Positions 1-4,954 of a DNA stretch of 6,734 bases are shown in pieces; positions within the stretch are counted from its first letter, which is position 1; each line of letters opens with the position of its first letter. The DNA comes from an uncultured Clostridiaceae bacterium (GTDB lineage Bacteria; Bacillota; Clostridia; Lachnospirales; Lachnospiraceae). The position numbers were made by a program, and so were the translations under genes. Under the pieces are notes generated by a model. The model saw only the letters and a program-made list of their open reading frames with translations. It was not told the origin of the DNA and made no database searches. The stretch spans positions 1 to 6,734 of the forward strand of contig CAMWMT010000151.1 in NCBI GenBank assembly GCA_947175375.1, in the 5' to 3' direction.

Positions 1-29
1 TAATGCTCTGTCAGATATTCATACAGCAT
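1..29 (-). CDS. Partial 5' end of a glycerophosphotransferase-like gene, cut by the window edge
   Basis: Only nine codons are visible, reading MLYEYLTEH, then TA of a tenth codon. The ATG at 29-27 follows an AGGAG with 7-nt spacing, and a good promoter lies upstream, so this looks like a genuine gene start. The peptide matches residues 160-169 (ALFEYMLTEH) of the transferase at 4955-6499: 22 of 27 aligned bases agree, with one codon missing. In this family that segment opens the GT-B catalytic region. If the frame continues (tenth codon TAT or TAC), the protein would be a family member lacking the roughly 150-residue N-terminal extension of its neighbour. If the tenth codon is TAA or TAG, this is only a remnant. 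The identity is inference from a very short match. Confidence 0.5.
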
Positions 30-36
30 AATTCTT

Positions 37-41
37 CTCCT
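37..41 (-). promoter_or_regulatory. Ribosome binding site of the left-edge gene
   Basis: On the minus strand AGGAG lies 7 nt before the ATG at 29-27. It supports this ATG as a true initiation codon although almost none of the reading frame is visible. Confidence 0.65.
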
Positions 42-80
42 AACATATATATACGTCAATATTCTAGTTTTGTTATAAAT

Positions 81-110
81 AATATAACATGGATAAACTT
101 GCACTGTCAA
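81..110 (-). promoter_or_regulatory. Sigma-A promoter for the left-edge gene
   Basis: On the minus strand a perfect -35 TTGACA (110-105) is followed by an 18-bp spacer and a -10 TATATT (86-81). A TG dinucleotide one base before the -10 makes it an extended -10. Transcription would start near 75, giving a leader of about 45 nt before the ATG at 29. It marks the left-edge gene as the start of a new transcription unit, separate from the dehydrogenase operon that ends at 324. Confidence 0.72.
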
Positions 111-223
111 TATTTATTATTTTCTACATAAATGGCACTATACTCATGAGCGCATTCATCTGTTATTTTCCTTGATACATGATGGCGTTCTCACTCTTCA
201 AACGTCGAAAAAACACTGTCAGA

Positions 224-294
224 AGTTCTTTTACTCCTTTCTTCAGATTGCCGTAGTTGACACATATTATGGAAACCGTCAGATCAAACTGTAT
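224..294 (-). pseudogene. Decayed 5' remnant of a second ribulose-phosphate 3-epimerase-like gene
   Basis: These 71 bases align without gaps to 3636-3706, the 5' end of the intact epimerase gene. By hand count 59 of 71 bases match and all 12 differences are transitions. In nine of the twelve the remnant carries A or T where the gene carries G or C, as expected for unconstrained decay. The start codon has become ATA and the ribosome binding site is not preserved. The conceptual product begins IQFDLTVSIICVNYGNL, against MQFDLMASMMCADYGNL in the intact protein. The frame stays open to a TAA at 163-165. Weak similarity may continue to about 140: a GGA codon, then Asn and Met-Ser spaced as in the intact DGRYVPNFAMS segment, with one in-frame stop. 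That extension is tentative. Together with the promoter below it, the remnant accounts for most of the 294-bp gap between the left-edge gene and the dehydrogenase. Confidence 0.85.
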
Positions 295-310
295 TGACCT
301 ATTTTGGAAT

Positions 311-331
311 CAAAAGCGTGTTTTTAAACAC
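311..331 (-). terminator. Weak possible terminator at the end of the dehydrogenase gene
   Basis: On the minus strand GTGTT-TAAA-AACAC forms a 5-bp stem with a 4-nt loop across the TAA stop codon, followed by GCTTTTG. The stem is short and AT-rich and the T run is only four bases. It may slow polymerase or do nothing. No better terminator is visible between the dehydrogenase and the next promoter. Confidence 0.3.
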
Positions 332-1370
332 TCCCCATGATTTTTACATAACTTTCTATCTTATCTCTCATCATATGAAATCCCTTTTCCATTTCTTTGA
401 TATCCATCCGATGAGTGATCAATTCTTCCGGTCTGATTTTTTTCTCTGACAGACGCTTTAATGCATAGTGCCAGTCATCCTCAGATGCATGCAGAAAGGA
501 AGAATTCCAGCTTCCAGTCACGACCAGCTGATTTCTTAAAATCTTCCAGTACATATTTTTGGAAAGATTCATATCTGTAAACGGATTTCCGACCAATATG
601 ACCCTTCCCAAAGAAGCCATACTGTCTATCGCAAGCGCATAAGTCTCATTCTTTCCCACACACTCAAAAAAAACATCCGCGCCACAGCCACCTGTATGCT
701 CCATGATCCACCGGACAGGCTCCCACTTCTGACTGTCACAGTAAGCATTTTCCGGTACTCCAAGTCTCAGGACCGCCTGTCTCTGATATTCTTTATTACC
801 TATCACCAGAAGCTTCCCCACACCAGCCTCCAGTAAAAGCATTACTAACAAAAGTCCAATAGTTCCCAACCCGCACACCACCATAGTATTCCTGTACGAA
901 ATACAAAAGCGTCTCATCGCATGAACTGCCACTGCCATGGGTTCCAGCATGGCAGCTTCTTCAAAAGTTATCTCATCCGGCAATCGAATCAGATTCCAGA
1001 CAGGAGCTGTCACATATTCTGCAAACGCTCCGTTTCTTCGCGATCCGAGATAGCTGTAATTCCGACACATCTCATAAAGCTTTTTCTGGCAGGACATACA
1101 GGTGCCACAGGGAATCAGCGGAAAGACACCAACTCTCTGCCCAAGCCACCCCGAATCAACCTCTTCGCCTGTGTCAACCACGGTCCCTGAAAATTCATGA
1201 CCAGGTATAAGCGGATGGAAATAAGCGCCGTTCTGATATATCCTCGGAATATCGGATCCACATATTCCTGCTGCTTTCACCTGTATCAGAACTTCCCCCT
1301 TCTCAGGTACAGGTTTTCTGACTTCTTCAAAACGCAGGTCTCCAACACCATGCAGAACCCATGCTTTCAT
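324..1370 (-). CDS. Zinc-dependent MDR alcohol/polyol-phosphate dehydrogenase
   Basis: Encodes a 348-aa medium-chain dehydrogenase/reductase, a normal family length. Visible motifs are the catalytic zinc ligands Cys37 (GICGSD), His58-Glu59 (PGHEF) and Glu143 (MLEP); structural-zinc cysteines 88, 91, 94 and 102; and the Rossmann glycine motif GLGTIG at 167-172. The end of the second Rossmann strand reads VIGNKEYQR with no acidic residue, which favours NADP(H) over NAD(H), though this is only inference. The start at 1370 has AAAGGAG 6 nt upstream and overlaps the cytidylyltransferase stop as ATGA; an in-frame ATG at 1418 would add 16 residues and overlap that gene more. Beside an IspD/TarI-type cytidylyltransferase, the likely role is TarJ-like: reduction of a ketopentose phosphate to a pentitol phosphate in the cytoplasm. 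Galactitol-1-phosphate or sorbitol dehydrogenase is the sequence-level alternative. Last gene of the operon. Confidence 0.88.
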   Translation of the reverse strand: MKAWVLHGVGDLRFEEVRKPVPEKGEVLIQVKAAGICGSDIPRIYQNGAYFHPLIPGHEFSGTVVDTGEEVDSGWLGQRVGVFPLIPCGTCMSCQKKLYEMCRNYSYLGSRRNGAFAEYVTAPVWNLIRLPDEITFEEAAMLEPMAVAVHAMRRFCISYRNTMVVCGLGTIGLLLVMLLLEAGVGKLLVIGNKEYQRQAVLRLGVPENAYCDSQKWEPVRWIMEHTGGCGADVFFECVGKNETYALAIDSMASLGRVILVGNPFTDMNLSKNMYWKILRNQLVVTGSWNSSFLHASEDDWHYALKRLSEKKIRPEELITHRMDIKEMEKGFHMMRDKIESYVKIMGSV

Positions 1371-2119
1371 AAAATGCTCCTTTCCGATATTGCTGCCTGA
1401 TACCGTTTTTCTTGGCACTTTCCTCTTTCATCTACGATCCGACAGAAACGTTCCAGATCCTCTTGCGTCGTGATCTTAAAATTTCCTTCATCTCCCGGTA
1501 TCATAACAATATCCATTCCATCCAGAACGGCCGGTTCTGTGGAGCCATTGATCGCCCGGATCCTGTCTGGCAGAAGTTTCAGATTCGCGTCATAATATCT
1601 TCCAATCCGAAATACTTCCGGCGCCTGCCCGGCGTAGATCGTACTGCGGTCCAGAAGTTCTGCAACATGTTTTCCCCCGTCCACACTTGTATAAACAGTA
1701 TCTTTCATGGGCAATACCGGCATCAGGCCATCATGGCCTTTTACCTTTTCCAGGCAATCCGTAATCTGTCCTGGGGACAGAAGCGGTCTTGCTGCATCAT
1801 GGACCAACACATAATCACAATCCTTTGCATAGCTCCTGATATCTTCCAGCCCATGCAGGATGGAAAGCTGGCGGTTTGAACCCGGAATGGAAAATCCGTG
1901 AATTTTTTTCTTTTTATCTACAGTTTTCATCCAGTCCAGAATCAAAGCATGCCACGCAATATCTGCAACAATCTGAATAGCACCAACGTCCTCATGCTTC
2001 GATAATGTCTTTATACAGTAACAAAGGATTGGCTGGCCTCCCACTTTGATATACTGCTTCGGAATTTCTGCACAGAGCCTTGTCCCTGCTCCGCCAGACA
2101 GGATTAAGGCGATATTCAT
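1367..2119 (-). CDS. IspD/TarI-family cytidylyltransferase (polyol-phosphate CTP transferase)
   Basis: A 250-aa nucleotidyltransferase of the IspD/TarI family, which transfers CMP from CTP to a phosphorylated polyol and releases pyrophosphate. Motifs: glycine-rich loop LSGGAGTRL (7-15), PKQY (20-23), GSNRQLS (80-86), VHDAARP (106-112), PMKDTVY (137-143), AGQAPEVFR (163-171) and NFKITTQEDL (213-222). The substrate-side segment reads STEPAVLD (193-200) instead of the TDD/TDEA type usual in IspD and TarI, so the polyol may differ. The ATG at 2119 has GGAGGG 5 nt upstream and overlaps the stop of the preceding secreted-protein gene as ATGA. The stop overlaps the dehydrogenase start the same way. 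Methylerythritol-4-P cytidylyltransferase (IspD) cannot be excluded from sequence alone, but the dehydrogenase and transferase neighbours favour CDP-ribitol or another CDP-pentitol. Confidence 0.87.
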   Translation of the reverse strand: MNIALILSGGAGTRLCAEIPKQYIKVGGQPILCYCIKTLSKHEDVGAIQIVADIAWHALILDWMKTVDKKKKIHGFSIPGSNRQLSILHGLEDIRSYAKDCDYVLVHDAARPLLSPGQITDCLEKVKGHDGLMPVLPMKDTVYTSVDGGKHVAELLDRSTIYAGQAPEVFRIGRYYDANLKLLPDRIRAINGSTEPAVLDGMDIVMIPGDEGNFKITTQEDLERFCRIVDERGKCQEKRYQAAISERSIL

Positions 2120-3018
2120 ACAGTCCCTCCGGATGACTCATGCTCTCCCTGATCTTTGTCTTCTTCCATTGGCTCATTATTTTCCTGTTCATCGCTTCCT
2201 GCAGGTTCTTCAAGTCCGTCCAATTCATGTTCAACTTCTGGTATCCCGGAATCATCCGGGACTTCCACAGTTTCTGATGTTTCTGAGTCTTCCTGGTTTG
2301 CATCGGTTTCTGATGTTTCCAAGCCATCCGTATTCTCTTCGACTTCTGGCTGTTCTATATCTTCCTGCTCATCCGGCACTGCACTTACACTCCATGTAAC
2401 CGTCACTCGTGGAGCCTCACCCGTTACCTCTGACCAGTCTCCGTTACTGTTGACAGCCCCCTCAAGCCAAAATCTGTATTCCCCAGGCACCCCTTCCATT
2501 TTCTCAGAACCCGGCAATGTCGTATGTATCACTGCGTCTGCCTCACCAGTAACAGGCACCGTACAATCTCCGTCCGTCAGAGCCAGATACAAACTGGCTT
2601 CCGAATCGTCTGTAAATGTATTATCATCTGTCAAGATGATCTTCTCTACAGAATCCGGAGAAATACTGACAGACAGCACAATATCCACGTCTGCTGTCCC
2701 CGTATTCGTAATCACAAGGGCGTCGCTGGCACTGCTGTAATCCTCTTCCACTCTTCCGTCATATCGCCTGAAAAAAAGCGTAGCCCTTTCTTCGAAGGTA
2801 AGATTACCATACGCTTCTCCATCTGTCTTACCGATCAGTCCCTGCGGATCCATGATAAAATCGAAGACATGATCTGTATTGACCGGGAAAAGTACCTGAA
2901 ATACATCATCCTCTTCTGCCTGCACTTCTTCCGCTAAATTCGGTGCCATAAAGAAACTGCCTGACATCATTAAACCTGCCATTCCAAGTAATACAAATTT
3001 TTTTATATACTTCTTCAA
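2116..3018 (-). CDS. Secreted protein with one beta-rich domain and an acidic low-complexity tail
   Basis: A 300-aa protein with no function I can name. Residues 1-34 form a signal peptide: MKKYIKK, a hydrophobic stretch (about 8-25), and a likely cut after VQA (32-34). Residues 38-213 look beta-rich; the segment VITNTGTADVDIVLSVS (102-118) resembles secreted immunoglobulin-like or fibre-forming domains, and the domain ends near VTVTWSVS (205-212). From about 214 to the end the chain is Glu/Asp/Ser-rich with SETSET repeats. I see no LPXTG, no C-terminal membrane segment and no lipobox, so it is probably released or held non-covalently. The start is TTG at 3018-3016, with GAAAGGGG 7 nt upstream and 25 nt after the epimerase stop; an ATG at 3198 would sit inside the epimerase gene and bury the signal peptide. 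The stop overlaps the cytidylyltransferase start as ATGA, so it is co-translated with polymer-precursor genes. Confidence 0.83.
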   Translation of the reverse strand: MKKYIKKFVLLGMAGLMMSGSFFMAPNLAEEVQAEEDDVFQVLFPVNTDHVFDFIMDPQGLIGKTDGEAYGNLTFEERATLFFRRYDGRVEEDYSSASDALVITNTGTADVDIVLSVSISPDSVEKIILTDDNTFTDDSEASLYLALTDGDCTVPVTGEADAVIHTTLPGSEKMEGVPGEYRFWLEGAVNSNGDWSEVTGEAPRVTVTWSVSAVPDEQEDIEQPEVEENTDGLETSETDANQEDSETSETVEVPDDSGIPEVEHELDGLEEPAGSDEQENNEPMEEDKDQGEHESSGGTV

Positions 3019-3025
3019 TATGCTT

Positions 3026-3033
3026 CCCCTTTC
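3026..3033 (-). promoter_or_regulatory. Ribosome binding site that decides a TTG start
   Basis: GAAAGGGG on the minus strand lies 7 nt before TTG at 3018. Initiation here gives a clean signal peptide (MKKYIKK followed by a hydrophobic core), which identifies the TTG as the start rather than the upstream ATG codons inside the epimerase gene. Confidence 0.75.
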
Positions 3034-3043
3034 TTTTTTGCAA

Positions 3044-3706
3044 TCAAAACCTGAGCTGCCGTATATCCTGCAGTACCTCTCCATAAGATCTGCCCTTTCC
3101 GAATAAAAGAGTTGTCCCCAGAACAAAGCCCCGAACTCCTTTGGGGGCATATTCCAGTATCTTATCTGCGCTGCATGCTCCGTCCCAGTAAATCTCAAAA
3201 TCCATATCCTCTTTTAATGACAGCAGCTTTGTAATCTTTTTTCCCACATAAGGCAGATACATCTGCCCTGCATTGCCCGGGTTCACAGACATGACCAGAA
3301 CCTTTTTCACAATGCGCAGCATTTCCATGACAGTCTCTACAGAAGTGCCTGGGTTGACAGCAATCCCCGGTATCATACCTGCATTGATAATGCTCTGCAG
3401 AGTCGTGGATGGATGATATTCCGCTTCTGGATGAATGTAGACTGTGTCGCCTTTACGCAGGTGTTCCAAAAACAAACCAATCCGGTTATTAGGATGCTCG
3501 ATCATCAGATGTATGTCCAACGGCTTCTTTGTCGCTCCTGCTATATAACGCATGTCATTTAAGGACATGGCGAAATTAGGTACATACCTTCCATCCATAA
3601 TATCAATATGGAAAGAATCAATACCTCCTGTATCCAGTTCTTTTACTTCCTTCTCCAGATTACCGTAGTCGGCACACATCATGGAGGCCATCAGATCAAA
3701 CTGCAT
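3044..3706 (-). CDS. rpe: Ribulose-phosphate 3-epimerase-like protein
   Basis: A 220-aa TIM-barrel protein of the ribulose-phosphate 3-epimerase family (D-ribulose-5-P to D-xylulose-5-P), at the usual family length. The metal and catalytic residues are present: His33 and Asp35 in FHIDIMDGRYVPNF, His66 in LDIHLM, and Asp175 in WDGA. The phosphate-side loop reads MSVNPGNAGQ (139-148) rather than the common VNPGFGGQ, and DGA replaces DGG. It is therefore a divergent branch and its sugar substrate may differ, for example a hexulose-6-P. The ATG at 3706 has AAAGGAG 7 nt upstream; an in-frame ATG at 3727 has no such site. It is the first gene after a strong terminator and heads the run into the secreted protein, cytidylyltransferase and dehydrogenase. 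A remnant of a second copy lies at 224-294. Confidence 0.87.
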   Translation of the reverse strand: MQFDLMASMMCADYGNLEKEVKELDTGGIDSFHIDIMDGRYVPNFAMSLNDMRYIAGATKKPLDIHLMIEHPNNRIGLFLEHLRKGDTVYIHPEAEYHPSTTLQSIINAGMIPGIAVNPGTSVETVMEMLRIVKKVLVMSVNPGNAGQMYLPYVGKKITKLLSLKEDMDFEIYWDGACSADKILEYAPKGVRGFVLGTTLLFGKGRSYGEVLQDIRQLRF

Positions 3707-3713
3707 AAATCTA

Positions 3714-3720
3714 CTCCTTT
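3714..3720 (-). promoter_or_regulatory. Ribosome binding site of the epimerase gene
   Basis: AAAGGAG on the minus strand, 7 nt before the ATG at 3706. It selects this start over the in-frame ATG 21 bases upstream. Confidence 0.75.
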
Positions 3721-3733
3721 TTCTCAAAAACCT

Positions 3734-3783
3734 AAAAATCCTGATATAAGTCTGTTGGCTTTCGCTTTCATACTTATATCAGG
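3734..3783 (-). terminator. Strong intrinsic terminator after the Rpn-family gene
   Basis: Arms 3740-3751 and 3772-3783 pair perfectly over 12 bp (CCTGATATAAGT with ACTTATATCAGG) around a 20-nt loop, followed on the minus strand by ATTTTT. The plus-strand side is also T-rich (3785-3797), so it could act in both directions. It ends the Rpn transcript 26 nt after the stop (stem starts at 3783) and finishes about 28 nt before the epimerase start. That leaves no room for a full promoter between terminator and gene, so the epimerase operon must depend on readthrough or on a promoter lying at or upstream of the hairpin. Confidence 0.85.
3766..3782. repeat. Left copy of a 17-bp inverted repeat flanking the Rpn gene
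   Basis: TTTCATACTTATATCAG here is the exact reverse complement of 4893-4909. The two copies enclose the Rpn-family gene and its promoter in a unit of about 1.14 kb. This copy overlaps the right arm of the terminator stem, and the other arm gives a further 11-bp partial match. I see no target-site duplication next to the copies, so whether they are element ends is open. Confidence 0.6.
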
Positions 3784-3796
3784 GTTTTTATCTTTT

Positions 3797-3825
3797 TCTA
3801 TATGTCTGTTATTCATTCAAGGCAA
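3797..3825 (-). promoter_or_regulatory. Weak candidate promoter upstream of the terminator, possibly for the epimerase operon
   Basis: TTGCCT (3825-3820), a 17-bp spacer, and TATAGA (3802-3797), each matching 4 of 6 consensus bases. A transcript from here would pass through the 3740-3783 hairpin before reaching the epimerase gene, which would make the hairpin a leader attenuator. The match is weak and may be chance. Confidence 0.22.
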
Positions 3826-4789
3826 ATCGCCTGTAATACAGTTCCGCATTTTCCAAAGTCAGATTAAAATACTTTTGAAGTTTTACAAGAATCCGGTCCA
3901 CTGGCACTTTTTCTTCCAAATTCTCTAAGATCATTGCCCGAATCCCTTCTTCCAGACCATCCCGAAATACACACTCTCCTAACCCAGTCACATGTGTTAC
4001 CTCCTTCCACAATGCCTCATTAGAGGAAAAATCAATGTACTCTGATACTGTATCCAGAAAGTCACTTTCATGCGGATACATGATTGCATTCAAAAAACGC
4101 AGAAGTTCGTACTCCTCGTCTCCTCTGCTTCCATTATACACCTTATCACCCAATTTGATAATCACCAATGTCATCAAATCGTAAAATTCTTTTGTAATTT
4201 TACAGTTGCTGGTATCTTTCGTATTTGTCACTTCATAGACTGAAATGCTGTTCTGCGCTTTCTTTGGAATATCGTCCCGGCAGATCCAGATACTGTAACA
4301 CTTTTCCAACTGACCATAATCCGTTTCTTCAGTAACAAGAGAAAGTTGTGAAGACAAACTTCTTGCCAGATAATATATTCCTCTCTTCTCAATGGGATAT
4401 CCTGGTCGGTAAGTCTTCTGGGACTCCAAATTCACATGAATGCTGACCAGCACATCATTTGACGAAAGCACCGGATTCTTCGCACGAAATGCCAGATCAA
4501 AATTAGAAGTTTTCTCATTCAACTGCGTGTATTCTGTACGATCTCCCGGAATCATTGTGTTTGTCCTTCCAGATGAGACTTCCTTATTGTTTGTAATTGA
4601 GTCCGGATCTATGAAATCCATGATTTCTTTCCGACTGTATCCTTTGTATTCGGTAACCACTTCTCCGAGGATGACAGCAAGCACTTCCCGATTATGTAAA
4701 AGGGATTTGCTCTGAACATCCAACCCGGCCATATCTTCCGTAAGCTGCATGGAACTTAAAACTTCCATGCTTCCTTTGACCTTGTCCAT
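3809..4789 (-). CDS. Rpn-family PD-(D/E)XK nuclease / putative transposase
   Basis: A 326-aa protein of the Rpn (recombination-promoting nuclease, 'nuclease family transposase') group, which is abundant in Clostridia. Family landmarks are the N-terminal LHNREVLAVILGEVVTEYKG (31-50); a PD-(D/E)XK-like core with Asp98 (FDLAF) and Glu122/Gln124 (NLESQ); PGYPIEKRGIYYLARSLSSQ (129-148); KCYSIWICRDD (163-173); FLNAIMYP (232-239); and a C-terminal helical part with LEEGIRAMILENLEE (279-293). The E-x-Q form, with Gln for Lys, is usual in this family, so the active site looks intact. The start at 4789 has AGGAGG 6 nt upstream and lies 40 nt after a consensus -10; an ATG at 4858 would overlap the -35 and cannot be transcribed from this promoter. 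Its own promoter and terminator make it an autonomous unit lying between the transferase and epimerase genes of the polymer cluster. Confidence 0.88.
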   Translation of the reverse strand: MDKVKGSMEVLSSMQLTEDMAGLDVQSKSLLHNREVLAVILGEVVTEYKGYSRKEIMDFIDPDSITNNKEVSSGRTNTMIPGDRTEYTQLNEKTSNFDLAFRAKNPVLSSNDVLVSIHVNLESQKTYRPGYPIEKRGIYYLARSLSSQLSLVTEETDYGQLEKCYSIWICRDDIPKKAQNSISVYEVTNTKDTSNCKITKEFYDLMTLVIIKLGDKVYNGSRGDEEYELLRFLNAIMYPHESDFLDTVSEYIDFSSNEALWKEVTHVTGLGECVFRDGLEEGIRAMILENLEEKVPVDRILVKLQKYFNLTLENAELYYRRFALNE

Positions 4790-4795
4790 ATGGTT

Positions 4796-4801
4796 CCTCC
4801 T
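4796..4801 (-). promoter_or_regulatory. Ribosome binding site of the Rpn-family gene
   Basis: AGGAGG on the minus strand, 6 nt before the ATG at 4789. This near-ideal site fixes the start and rules out the longer N-terminus. Confidence 0.82.
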
Positions 4802-4829
4802 GCAAATTATCGAACTGGTGTTCTTATTC

Positions 4830-4858
4830 ATTATACAGCCTAATGGAAGGCTTGTCAA
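4830..4858 (-). promoter_or_regulatory. Perfect-consensus sigma-A promoter of the Rpn-family gene
   Basis: TTGACA (4858-4853), a 17-bp spacer, and TATAAT (4835-4830) on the minus strand: both hexamers are exact and the spacing is optimal. Transcription should start near 4823, leaving a leader of about 34 nt. The spacer contains the inverted repeat AGCCT-(6 nt)-AGGCT, which could be an operator, though no regulator is visible nearby. Confidence 0.88.
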
Positions 4859-4887
4859 TTGAAAGTATAAAGTGTTCTATCAGGCAG

Positions 4888-4916
4888 GTTATCTGATATA
4901 AGTATGAAATTGTCAA
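4888..4916 (-). promoter_or_regulatory. Possible second, weaker promoter upstream of the Rpn gene
   Basis: TTGACA (4916-4911), a 17-bp spacer, and GATAAC (4893-4888) on the minus strand. The -35 is perfect and the -10 matches 4 of 6. The spacer coincides almost exactly with the 17-bp inverted repeat. With the stronger promoter 58 bp downstream it may be redundant. Confidence 0.35.
4893..4909. repeat. Right copy of the 17-bp inverted repeat flanking the Rpn gene
   Basis: CTGATATAAGTATGAAA is the exact reverse complement of 3766-3782. It sits in the intergenic stretch after the transferase stop, beside a small hairpin TATCAG-(9 nt)-CTGATA at 4879-4899 that has no T run and so is not a terminator. 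Confidence 0.6.
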
Positions 4917-4954
4917 AGTGCAAAATTATGATAAAAACCCTATAAAACTTCTGC

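Noticed and set aside
1412..1879. Plus-strand open frame of 155 codons
   Set aside because: Antisense to the cytidylyltransferase gene, whose motifs run through the whole region; no ribosome binding site or recognisable domain.
2244..2261. Perfect 7-bp palindrome TCCCGGA-(4 nt)-TCCGGGA
   Set aside because: It lies in the coding sequence of the acidic tail with no T run on either side, so it is not an intrinsic terminator; probably a by-product of codon use.
2270..2319. 14-bp direct repeat (2270-2283 and 2306-2319)
   Set aside because: It encodes the repeated Ser-Glu-Thr motifs of a low-complexity tail, so slippage is enough to explain it; not a CRISPR or attachment site.
2156..2740. Plus-strand open frame of 194 codons, rich in Ser
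   Set aside because: It is antisense to the secreted-protein gene; its composition mirrors the Glu/Asp/Ser-rich tail, and it lacks a convincing ribosome binding site and family motifs.
3019..3198. Longer 360-residue version of the secreted protein starting at 3198
   Set aside because: The extra 60 residues overlap the conserved C-terminal part of the epimerase gene and would bury the signal peptide; the TTG at 3018 has a good ribosome binding site.
4790..4858. Longer N-terminus for the Rpn-family protein starting at 4858
   Set aside because: That start lies at the -35 element, upstream of the transcription start, and the AGGAGG site serves the ATG at 4789.
3781..4941. 12-bp inverted match AGGGTTTTTATC (3781-3792) with 4930-4941
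   Set aside because: A/T-rich, and its order relative to the 17-bp repeat is not mirrored on the two sides, so it does not extend a terminal inverted repeat; likely chance.
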